Origin: Amarolinea sp964580725
Lineage (GTDB): Bacteria; Chloroflexota; Anaerolineae; SSC4; Amarolineaceae
Length of the DNA stretch: 26,260 nucleotides
Assembly: GCA_964580725.1 (NCBI GenBank)
Contig: CAZOLV010000075.1
Location: forward strand, 1-26,260
Direction of reading: 5' to 3'
Shown here: positions 8,401 through 14,337 of the stretch, one piece after another
How the letters are laid out: each line of letters starts with the position of its first letter
Position numbering within the stretch: the first letter of the stretch is position 1
The notes under the pieces: generated by a model
Seen by the model: only the letters and a program-made list of their open reading frames with translations
Database searches by the model: none
Told to the model about the DNA's origin: nothing
Position numbers and translations under genes: made by a program

Positions 8401-8781
8401 GCCGTCGCCAAAATTGGCCACATAGAGCCGGCCAAGCGCCGGGTTGACTGCGACGCCCCACGGCAGCGCGCCAACGCCAACCTGACGCAAAATCGCGCCA
8501 GTCTGGGCGTTGAGCATCAAGACCTGATTTGTGCTGCGGCTGGTCACATAAAGGCGCCGTGCGGCGGGATCGAGGGCCAGGCCGTTGGGGCCTGGGATGT
8601 TGGAAAAAATGCGGGCGTCCGGTACGACGGCTGGTTCTTGCGACGCCCCCTTCGACGGAGAGTCTTGGGCCTGGCGATGGCCAAGCGCCGGAAAACTCAC
8701 GAGCGACAACAGCAGAAGCGGTGCAACGATCCTGAACATGCCCCGGCTGTGCACACACAGACGAGAACTTCGATCCAACAT
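5440..8781 (-). CDS. Secreted beta-propeller and LCAT/PGAP1-like lipase fusion
   Basis: A 1113-residue exported protein. A signal peptide (hydrophobic FRIVAPLLLLSLVSF, about 16-30) is followed by a YVTN/NHL-type beta-propeller (about 52-360) with repeated GLALDP, RLYV and GVAVNP blades, an Ig-like domain (about 368-460), an alpha/beta hydrolase (about 463-865) and C-terminal beta domains (about 870-1113). The hydrolase shows an oxyanion loop FIPGAGGSEL (469-478), FAYDWRKDW (584-592) as in LCAT-like enzymes, nucleophile Ser621 in AHSTGG, and likely Asp817/818 (LLGDDSVPE) and His845 (NHGKLP). Family knowledge suggests action on phospholipids, acyl esters or polyesters; the substrate is unknown. 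The ATG at 8781 is chosen for GGAGG 7 bases upstream. An alternative start at 8739 gives a more standard signal peptide. The gene follows znuA by 102 bases with no clear promoter, so read-through is possible. Confidence 0.85.
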   Translation of the reverse strand: MLDRSSRLCVHSRGMFRIVAPLLLLSLVSFPALGHRQAQDSPSKGASQEPAVVPDARIFSNIPGPNGLALDPAARRLYVTSRSTNQVLMLNAQTGAILRQVGVGALPWGVAVNPALGRLYVANFGDGSVHVLDANTLARLAIVALDSSAEPTFVAVHADSGRVLVVSHRQDRLWVLLPDGVIERWIPTGGNGAWGLAIHPYLRRAYVSHRDSGDVITFDGNNNWQPIAGQRIVPCGAGGHPYALNFNPVNDRLYIACAPEQNVNQVKVYQATSGGLNLLASLPVSSGGADGGGGVAINTATNNVFFTNSTSRSVTVIGSNPDRVITTLQAGADPFGAVADPFTGSIYIGNRAANSILVFDDNAYGADTTAPRITLSRRDGCAGLQLTVTGWNFPTTPPRGSGQVRLRLFGQQTAVATLNAGGYFQTTFELPLSNPGGEGYLVASDLATGWLQVGTSFRTPRTDGLPIIFIPGAGGSELRAAELFTFWSSPTHWHSFLPDSIVWLDGWGVWANMTGDPSYLDALALDWDGEQPVPDFFGGRPSRLRVGGPVRQVQVAWVVQDVYQGLYDKLESLGYLEDVLLFSFAYDWRKDWAHTDLDLADKVSEVLARTGQDKVVLMAHSTGGLVARNYLLRHGASRVDQLITMGTPYLGSPLISKYLEVGDDMKAYMNPGEMQWLSQNFLGLYQLLPQPGWFSAGVQDGIFPYYLVRSRIDPNLGTVYDPLDYAASETFLASRHNALLLAVSEAIRTTPVGDMSLLTDQYFNQRILGVGIPTVGQIIFTPHQECARHCGWFGGPCTIKCKEKRETPLPQFNLLGDDSVPETSARGSNRPAGDDRYYRALNINHGKLPVDAGVQGWVQGMLQGWLCSNTQLHSEVASASALDGVSGTRFTLFGDAVLRFFDAEGRHTGPRPDSGDVIEHGIPGVSFTQTDGATTAIISHGGPYTVTVTGRAAKDAALLHVARLNNGEAEQTTVFANIPISATTAATLTLAGPGAQPSPLQLAYAPSWPVETQTGVILHGEAAADMAPPTGVLSLDLRTRTVTIAARDEADGSGLATILYSLQTPPVDFQVYTGPFTLPPGIGSVYAVAADRAGNSGPVGEAHLRWLTLLKMR

Positions 8782-8883
8782 AGGACGACCTCCGTTCCTA
8801 GATCTCTGGTCTGGTTCAGTCATCTCGATGATAATGACGTTGGCAAGACCGACGGAGTGACGCCAGGGCTGTCGTACGCCCGC

Positions 8884-9861
8884 TCAGTCGCCGGCCAGGG
8901 CGCGGGCGATGGTTTGGGCGTTGTGACGCATCATCTGCACGTAGGTGGGAGCCGGGCCGTCCGGCGGCGTGATCGAGTGCGTGTAGAGATCGCTGACAAC
9001 CACAACGCCCGTTTCTTGCGCAATCTGCCTGGCCAGCTTGGCGTCGGCGCCCGTCTCCAGGAAGATGGCTCGCACCCCCGTCTGCTTGATGCGCTCGATC
9101 AACTGCGCCATCTGCTGTGCGGAGGGAGACGACCCGCTGCTCACGCTCGGAATGATCGCGCCGACGATCTGCAGGCCGTAACGATCGGCGAAATAGCCCA
9201 GGCTCTCGTGGTTGGTCACGATCTGGCGGTGTTGCGGCGGGATGGGCGCCATCTGTTGGGCGATGAAACTGTCCAACGCCCGCAGTTCGGCGCTGTAGGC
9301 CGCCGCATTGGCGGCGTAAACCTCGCGGCCGGCCGGGTCAGCCTGACTCAAGCCGGCGCGGATGTTTTCGACGTACACCAGCGCCTGCACCGGATCGAGC
9401 CAGAAGTGCGGGTCGCCCTCCTCATGGTCGGTCGCCTCCCCGGTTTCGTGCGCCTCATCCGCCTCGATCAGTTCGGTCGCACCCGGTTGGCGGCTGACCA
9501 GACCAGCCGACGCCGTGATGACCACCCGCTGGCCGCCGGCATTGTCGAGCGTCTCTTGCAGCCATTCTTCGAAGCCGAAGCCGTTGACGATCAGCGCCTG
9601 GCTGTTGGCAATGCGGGCGACATCCTGAGGCGCCGGCTCGAAGCTGTGCGGATCGAGTCCCAACGGCGCCAGCGTCTCGATGAGCAACCGGTCGCCCGCC
9701 ACGTTTTGCGCCATGTCGGCCAAAAACGATTCGACCGCCAACACCCTGAGCGCGCCGGCCTCCTGTTGGACGGGGGCCGGGCGGCAGGCCGGCAGCAGGG
9801 CCAGCCAGACCAGGCCGGCCAGCCTTGCCAGCCGGCCGATGCTCAACACTTTGATTCTCAT
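8884..9861 (-). CDS. znuA: Zinc ABC transporter substrate-binding lipoprotein ZnuA
   Basis: A 325-residue cluster A-I metal-binding protein that captures Zn2+ (Mn2+ is possible) outside the membrane for an ABC importer. A lipobox ends the signal peptide (LALLPAC, Cys26). Metal ligands expected for the family are His72 (LDPHSFEP), His152 (GDPHFWLDP), His218 (TNHESLGYF) and an acidic residue near SDLYTHS (290-296). An acidic/His loop (about 134-151, EADEAHETGEATDHEEGD) matches the zinc-type loop and favours zinc over manganese. The ATG at 9861 has GAGGAG 6 bases upstream and overlaps the repressor stop as ATGA, so the two are translationally coupled. The membrane and ATPase subunits (znuB, znuC) are not in the window, which is unusual. 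Confidence 0.9.
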   Translation of the reverse strand: MRIKVLSIGRLARLAGLVWLALLPACRPAPVQQEAGALRVLAVESFLADMAQNVAGDRLLIETLAPLGLDPHSFEPAPQDVARIANSQALIVNGFGFEEWLQETLDNAGGQRVVITASAGLVSRQPGATELIEADEAHETGEATDHEEGDPHFWLDPVQALVYVENIRAGLSQADPAGREVYAANAAAYSAELRALDSFIAQQMAPIPPQHRQIVTNHESLGYFADRYGLQIVGAIIPSVSSGSSPSAQQMAQLIERIKQTGVRAIFLETGADAKLARQIAQETGVVVVSDLYTHSITPPDGPAPTYVQMMRHNAQTIARALAGD

Positions 9862-10304
9862 ACCATGCTCCTCTGCGCCGCGCCGGGCGCAGCGCTGCGA
9901 CAACGACCGCACAACCCATAGAATTCTAACAGATGCCCCCGAATCTCGAAGCCGAAACGCTCGGAAAGACCCTGCTGCAAACCGTCTACCGCGCAGTCGT
10001 CGAACTCCACGATGACGCGGCAGTCCGAACAGATCAGGTGGTGATGCGCGCCGTCGGCGCGGCAGAAGCTGACGCTCTGATCGCCCAGGTAGATCGGTCG
10101 CAGCACCCCCAGGTGCGTCAGAATTTCCAATGTGCGATAAACCGTCGCCCGCCCCAAAGCCGGATAGACGGTCTGCGCCTCGGCCTGCACTGCGGCCACG
10201 CTGAAGTGCCCGCTGCATCCCTCCAACGCCTGCAACACCGCTTGCCGCGGCGGCGTCATCTTGTAACCGGCTGCGGCCAGCCGGTGAGACAAAGATGCTG
10301 TCAT
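9858..10304 (-). CDS. Fur-family metalloregulator, probably Zur
   Basis: A 148-residue repressor with an N-terminal winged helix (recognition segment GRATVYRTLEILTHLGVL, 51-68) and a C-terminal metal-sensing and dimerisation domain. The family motif DGAHHHLICSDCRVIVEFDD (84-103) is intact, and two CxxC pairs (92-95 and 132-135) form the structural zinc site. Operon coupling to znuA argues for zinc sensing (Zur) rather than iron or peroxide; this is inference. The ATG at 10304 has AGGAGG 5 bases upstream. A strong promoter (10402-10429) and a palindrome at the expected transcription start (10377-10391) suggest that the gene represses itself together with znuA. Confidence 0.9.
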   Translation of the reverse strand: MTASLSHRLAAAGYKMTPPRQAVLQALEGCSGHFSVAAVQAEAQTVYPALGRATVYRTLEILTHLGVLRPIYLGDQSVSFCRADGAHHHLICSDCRVIVEFDDCAVDGLQQGLSERFGFEIRGHLLEFYGLCGRCRSAAPGAAQRSMV

Positions 10305-10376
10305 TGCGCCCTCCTGAAGTCTGCCCCTGTTCAGCAGAAGATCGAGTGCATCAGCAGTTCGAGCCTCTGATCTAAT

Positions 10377-10391
10377 TGAGATTTCGTCTCA
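10377..10391. promoter_or_regulatory. Candidate Fur/Zur operator at the repressor's own start site
   Basis: The leftward sequence TGAGACGAAATCTCA is a palindrome with 5-base arms around a 5-base centre. Extended to 7-base arms (AATGAGA and TCTCAAT), 6 of 7 pairs match. It begins about 4 bases after the predicted transcription start of the leftward promoter, where bound repressor would block clearance. It does not closely match the Bacillus or enterobacterial Zur consensus that I know, so the assignment rests on position and symmetry. I see no second copy at the rightward promoter. Confidence 0.5.
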
Positions 10392-10401
10392 TTTATTCGG
10401 C

Positions 10402-10429
10402 ATTGTAACATGAATCGGTAAGTTGTCAA
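10402..10429 (-). promoter_or_regulatory. Sigma-70 promoter of the fur-znuA operon
   Basis: Reading leftward, a perfect TTGACA (10424-10429) is followed after 16 bases by TACAAT (10402-10407). Transcription would start near 10395, so the leader is about 90 bases and includes the palindrome at 10377-10391. Confidence 0.7.
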
Positions 10430-10465
10430 GTCTGGGGTAGGGCGTGTCCAAAGGCAAGGCGCGTC

Positions 10466-10510
10466 CTGCGCGTGTCGAAGCGTGCGTCGCGTGCCCTTCG
10501 ACACGCGCAG
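10466..10510. repeat. 15-bp perfect inverted repeat between divergent promoters
   Basis: CCTGT-like arms run from 10466 to 10480 and from 10496 to 10510, pairing perfectly over 15 bp around a 15-base loop; the core is TGTCGAAG/CTTCGACA. No T run follows on either strand, so it is not a standard terminator. The shared TGTCGAAG core links it to the tandem units at 5347-5402. The rest of the 330-base gap (10305-10634) holds the two promoters, the operator and a short GAAGC/GCTTC repeat (10532-10551). Confidence 0.65.
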
Positions 10511-10551
10511 CGAGCGTGATTGTCCCAGACTGAAGCGAAATACATTGCTTC

Positions 10552-10580
10552 TTGACGGTGCAACGCCGCGCCGTTATAAT
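10552..10580 (+). promoter_or_regulatory. Sigma-70 promoter of the permease operon
   Basis: TTGACG (10552-10557) is followed after exactly 17 bases by a perfect TATAAT (10575-10580), so transcription starts near 10587. This excludes the long upstream extension of the permease reading frame and supports the GTG start at 10635. The repeat GAAGC...GCTTC (10532-10551) abuts the -35 box and could be a regulator site. Confidence 0.7.
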
Positions 10581-10634
10581 GCCCCCGTCCCCAATCAACC
10601 CTGCGCCGCCCGCAGCGGCGCCGCCGAGTTCTAT

Positions 10635-11591
10635 GTGAATGTCGCCATCGCGCCATTGGAGCGCCTGCAAACGTTCGTCACCATCTTCCTGGGCATCTTC
10701 ATCGAGGCCGCTCCCTTTCTGTTGGCCGGTTCACTGGTTTCCGGGTTCATGGCAGTCTTCTTGCGTCGCGAGACCCTGGCCCGCCTGATCCCGCGCCAGC
10801 CGGTCGCCGCGGCGCTAGTAGGAGCAGCGCTTGGTCTGGCCTTTCCGGTCTGCGAATGTGGTGTCGTACCGGTGACGCGGCGTCTCTATCAGAAAGGGCT
10901 GCCCGTGTCGGTGGGAGTCGCATTCCTACTGGCCGCGCCGGTCATCAACCCCATCGTCATCTTCAGTACCTATGCGGCCTTTGGTTGGGGGCCGATCTTC
11001 TGGGGCCGTTTTGCGCTCACCTTCATCATCGCCTGCGTGATCGGGCTGATCTTTCAAACCGCCGCCCCCGGTGAGGTGATGCTGCCGCACGTCACAGCCT
11101 CGCCGCCCGGCGAGATCACGCCGCCGCAAATCAGTATCTCAGCGCACGGCGCGGCGCCGGCAGCCCGCTTCTGGCAACGTGTGCCCCAGGCTCTGCTGAC
11201 GGCCGGCGACGATTTTCTGGACATGGGCCGTTATCTGATCGCCGGCGCGCTCCTGGCCGCCGCCCTGCAGACGATCGTGCCGCAGACGGCCCTGCTGGCC
11301 ATTGGGCAGGGGCCGGTCACCTCGGTGATCGCCATGCTCGTCCTGGCCTTCGTGCTGTCGGTCTGTTCCACCGTGGACGCCTTCGTCGCGCTGGCGTTCG
11401 CCGGCGCTTTCACCCCGGCCTCGATCCTGGCCTTCCTGGTCTTTGGGCCGATGGTTGACATCAAAAGCACCTCGATGTTCCTGGGCGTTTTTCAGCGGCG
11501 CAAAGTGGCCTATCTGGTGATGCTGCCCGCCGCACTGACGCTGCTGATGGGCATCTTCGTGAACTTGAACATCTGGCTTGGGAGCAACTGA
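10635..11591 (+). CDS. CxCG-type permease, COG0701/DUF318 (YcgR/ArsP-like)
   Basis: A 318-residue inner-membrane protein with about eight helices in two similar halves. It carries the family motif FPVCECGVVPVTRRLYQKGLP (70-90), a second motif SVCSTVDAFVALAF (242-255) and GPMVDIKS (271-278). A hydrophilic loop (about 145-185) separates the halves. Relatives include ArsP organoarsenical exporters and uncharacterised permeases paired with TIGR03943 proteins, as here. The start is the GTG at 10635. It is the only usable in-frame start downstream of the predicted transcription start and its product begins just before the first helix, although its ribosome-binding site is weak. Substrate unknown; the divergent zur-like/znuA genes suggest a metal-related role by inference. 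Confidence 0.82.
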   Translation: MNVAIAPLERLQTFVTIFLGIFIEAAPFLLAGSLVSGFMAVFLRRETLARLIPRQPVAAALVGAALGLAFPVCECGVVPVTRRLYQKGLPVSVGVAFLLAAPVINPIVIFSTYAAFGWGPIFWGRFALTFIIACVIGLIFQTAAPGEVMLPHVTASPPGEITPPQISISAHGAAPAARFWQRVPQALLTAGDDFLDMGRYLIAGALLAAALQTIVPQTALLAIGQGPVTSVIAMLVLAFVLSVCSTVDAFVALAFAGAFTPASILAFLVFGPMVDIKSTSMFLGVFQRRKVAYLVMLPAALTLLMGIFVNLNIWLGSN

Positions 11592-12371
11592 ATGAGCACG
11601 CAACGGCCACTCAAGGGACTGCTGTTGTTGGGGATGGGCTATTTTCTCTTCAGCCGCATCAGCGGCGGCACGCTCTTCTACTACATCTCCAACCGCTTCG
11701 CCTGGCTGACGTTTCTGGCCGTCGCCGGCCTCTTCATCGTCGGCGGCACTTTCTTTTGGCAGGAGGCGGACGCATGGCGGCGGCGGACGCAGGGTCGCTC
11801 GCACGACCCAGAGGCAGACCATGCGCAGGCGCACGGCGAAGATCATGCGCATGGCCAACCGCTGAGCGGCCTCGGTGCGCTGCTCTTGCTGCTGCCGCTG
11901 CTGTTTGGCGCTGTCATTCCGCCGCGGCCATTGGGCGCGGCGGCGCTGGCCAACCGTGAGATCAACGCCGGCGGTCTCGGTTCGGCGGCGCTGCCCCAAA
12001 CCAGCAAATTGGCGACGAACGACGGTCGCAAGAATTTGCTCGACTGGCTGTTGGCCTTCAATCGCACGCCCAACCCGCAGGCCTTCGACGGCCAGGCGGC
12101 CAGCGTGGTTGGTTTCGTCTACCGCGATGGCCGTTTCGCCGGCGACGAGTTCATGGTGAGCCGCTTCATCGTCAGTTGCTGTGTGGCCGACGCCTCGCCG
12201 GTGGGGCTGATCGTGCGCTGGCCCCGAACCGCCGAACTGACCACCGATCAATGGGTGGAGATCGCCGGACGTTTCAGCGCCGGCCAGTTTGCCGGCCAGC
12301 CCATCCCCGTCCTGATCGCAGACCAGGTGACCCTCACCAGCACGCCGCAGCAGCCGTATCTGTTTCCATGA
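11592..12371 (+). CDS. TIGR03943/DUF1980 family permease-associated protein (YcgQ-like)
   Basis: A 259-residue protein with two N-terminal helices (about 7-22 and 36-54), a His-rich loop (SHDPEADHAQAHGEDHAHGQ, 70-89), a third helix (about 92-112) and a soluble C-terminal domain. That domain holds the family mark SRFIVSCCVADASPVGLIV (190-208) with paired Cys196 and Cys197. Homologues nearly always follow a COG0701 permease, and the pair probably forms one membrane complex. The His loop and vicinal cysteines look suited to binding a soft or borderline metal such as zinc; that is inference. The ATG directly follows the permease stop, with GGGAG 7 bases upstream, so the genes are co-transcribed and probably coupled. 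Confidence 0.85.
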   Translation: MSTQRPLKGLLLLGMGYFLFSRISGGTLFYYISNRFAWLTFLAVAGLFIVGGTFFWQEADAWRRRTQGRSHDPEADHAQAHGEDHAHGQPLSGLGALLLLLPLLFGAVIPPRPLGAAALANREINAGGLGSAALPQTSKLATNDGRKNLLDWLLAFNRTPNPQAFDGQAASVVGFVYRDGRFAGDEFMVSRFIVSCCVADASPVGLIVRWPRTAELTTDQWVEIAGRFSAGQFAGQPIPVLIADQVTLTSTPQQPYLFP

Positions 12372-13750
12372 CTACGCCGGCCCTTCCCGCTCGTCTCACT
12401 CCGTTCGATCGCCGGGTCTTGCTGATCCTGGCGCTGCTCGGCGCGCTGACCGTCGTCATCGCCCTGCGCGGCGATCAGATCGGCCTGCGCATCGTTGCGG
12501 TCAGTCCGCCGGCGGGCGCTGAGGGCATCGTCAGCCAGGCGTTGATTCGGATCGAATTCGACCAGCCGCTGCGGTTGGCGCCCGGCCAGCGCGTGTTCGA
12601 CATCGAGCCGCCGCTGAGCGGTACGGCGGTGTGGGAAGGGTCGGCGTTGATTTTTCGCCCCCTGACGCCGCTGCAGCCGGACACTCTCTACACCGTCACC
12701 CTGCCCGCCGGTCTGACGGGCCGGCGCGGGCAGGCGCTGCGTGACGACTTTCGCTGGCAGTTTCGCACCGGGCGTCTGCGCGTCGTCTATCTTGCGCCTG
12801 ACGCAGCGGGCGTCTATCAGCTCTTCCTGCTCGATCCCCTGCAACCGGGCGCGCCGCCCAGCCAATTGACCTACGAAACGGTGGGCGTGTGGAACTTCGC
12901 CCCTGCGCCGCAGGGCGATTGGATCGCTTATGCGGCGCAGCGCAGCGATGGCGGCAACGATCTATGGGCCGTCGCCCCGACAGGCGGGGAGCGCCGCCGG
13001 CTGCTGGCCTGTGCGCAGGCGTCGTGCAGCGGGCCGGTGTGGGCGCCGGCGGGCGACCGGCTGATCTACGAGCGGAGCGAGATGCTCGCTGCAGAGGGTG
13101 GCGTGGGGCCGCCGCGCCTGTGGTGGTTGCACACGGCCGGCGGCGAGACGGCGCCCGTGTTCGACGACAGTCAATGGCTCGGTTTTGGCGCCGCCATTTC
13201 GCCAGACGGCCAATGGCTCAGTCACGTCGCCCCGCACAAAGCGGCCATTTTCGTGTACAATCTGCAGGACGGGCGCAGCCTGCAAGCGCCGACGCAGTTG
13301 GGCGAGCCGGCGGTGTGGAGTCCGCACAGCGATTTGCTGTTGTTGACCGACATGACGGCGCAGGAGGGCGGTTTTGTGATGCACGTGTTGCGGTTGAACG
13401 TGGAGAGCGGCCAGATCGAGGATATCTCCGAATCGGCGCAGCACGGTGATTCCTCGCCGGCCTGGTCGCCCGACGGGCGTCAGGTGATGGTGGAGCGCAG
13501 CGCGGCCGCCGATCCAGCGAGCGGACAGCTCTGGCTGCTGCCGGCGGCCGGGGGGCAGGGGCGACTGTTGGCCGATCAGCAGGGCGTCAGTCACAGCGTG
13601 CTCAGTTGGTCGCCCGACGGCCAGAGTCTGTTGATGCAGCGCACGACGCGTGGAGAGATGGCGATGGCCGAGGTCTGGCTGCTGGATGTGACGACCGGAG
13701 GGCTGCGCCGGCTGGCTACGCCCGGCTCCTGGCCCCGCTGGCTGCCGTAG
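12368..13750 (+). CDS. Membrane-anchored Ig-like and TolB/PD40 beta-propeller protein
   Basis: A 460-residue protein with one N-terminal helix (about 16-34), a SbsA-type Ig-like domain (Big_5, about 42-136, with QALIRIEFDQPL and DTLYTVTLPAGL) and a propeller of WD40-like PD40 repeats (about 140-460) marked by ISPDGQWLSH, WSPDGRQVMVE and WSPDGQSLLMQR. The topology predicts an extracytoplasmic domain tethered to the membrane. Its ATG overlaps the stop of the TIGR03943 gene (ATGA, 12368-12371) and has no good ribosome-binding site, so it probably depends on coupling. Function unknown. As the third gene of the permease operon it may be a surface partner of that complex, or may simply be co-transcribed. 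Confidence 0.82.
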   Translation: MTTPALPARLTPFDRRVLLILALLGALTVVIALRGDQIGLRIVAVSPPAGAEGIVSQALIRIEFDQPLRLAPGQRVFDIEPPLSGTAVWEGSALIFRPLTPLQPDTLYTVTLPAGLTGRRGQALRDDFRWQFRTGRLRVVYLAPDAAGVYQLFLLDPLQPGAPPSQLTYETVGVWNFAPAPQGDWIAYAAQRSDGGNDLWAVAPTGGERRRLLACAQASCSGPVWAPAGDRLIYERSEMLAAEGGVGPPRLWWLHTAGGETAPVFDDSQWLGFGAAISPDGQWLSHVAPHKAAIFVYNLQDGRSLQAPTQLGEPAVWSPHSDLLLLTDMTAQEGGFVMHVLRLNVESGQIEDISESAQHGDSSPAWSPDGRQVMVERSAAADPASGQLWLLPAAGGQGRLLADQQGVSHSVLSWSPDGQSLLMQRTTRGEMAMAEVWLLDVTTGGLRRLATPGSWPRWLP

Positions 13751-13831
13751 AGCGGGGGTCGAAGCGAGGATTGGGCCGTCCAGCGGCACGACTTCTTGTG
13801 GGGGGCGGGCGTCCAATCTCTCCGACTGAGG

Positions 13832-14176
13832 CCCGCAGTCTTGATCTTTGGTCGGCGCGCCGATGACCAACTGGCGGCGGAACTCCTCGGCCATCTTCTT
13901 CTTGAGGCGAAGGGCCGTTCGATTGTCCATCGCCTCGACGGCGCCGGTCAGGCTCAGGCTGGTGCGCAGTTCATCGGCGGGCAGTCGCTGCATCCCCACC
14001 AGCAGCCGTCAGCGATGACGGGGGCCTTCCGGCCACTGTTCGATCAGCGGCGCCAGTTCACGCCAGCCGCGCAGGTTGAAGTAGCCCACGCAGAAATCGG
14101 CGTGCGTCGCCAGCGCGATCGTCTGCCGCAGCGCGGCCAGAAGTTGATGCTCGATGTTATCGAAGATACGGGGCAT
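13832..14176 (-). pseudogene. Broken N-terminal fragment of a PLD-domain SNF2-type helicase
   Basis: The leftward frame opens MPRIFDNIEHQLLAAL and reads HADFCVGYFNLRGWRELA for 55 residues to a TGA (14009-14011). It then continues in the same frame as RLLVGMQRLPADELRTSLSL and KKKMAEEFRRQLVIGAPT before similarity fades near 13832. I recognise this as the phospholipase-D-like N-terminal domain of large helicases found in restriction/defence islands, where the residue before RLLVGM is usually Cys; TGC or TGT to TGA would explain the stop. The helicase part is missing because the neighbouring gene ends at 13750. The gene is therefore both interrupted and truncated. The remaining bases 13751-13831 and 14177-14317 hold no gene I can support. 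Confidence 0.7.
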
Positions 14177-14316
14177 GGTTCAGTGCCCTGGTATCATTGG
14201 TTTGGCATGAAAACGATTGCGGCGAGAGAAGTTCAGCGCCTCGCAGATGTCGAACTTTTTTCTCTTGAACAGCCGTCGCATCGAGACGAGATTGGGGCCG
14301 AGGGTCACTATCGAAA

Positions 14317-14337
14317 CTCAGACGCCGGGCGCCTGAG
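14317..14337 (-). terminator. Weak hairpin across the stop of the fusion gene
   Basis: CTCAGGCGCC and GGCGTCTGAG form a 10-bp stem with one mismatched pair around a single base, overlapping the last codons and the TGA of the fusion gene. Only three T residues follow in the leftward direction, so it is a poor intrinsic terminator at best. Confidence 0.25.

Noticed and set aside
8272..9921. A 549-codon rightward open frame over the lipase and znuA genes
   Set aside because: It spans two recognised genes in antisense, including the gap between them, and shows no domain.
14180..14281. A 33-codon leftward frame (MRRLFKRKKFDICEALNF) ending just before the helicase fragment
   Set aside because: It has an ATG but no ribosome-binding site, no known relatives and a length expected by chance.
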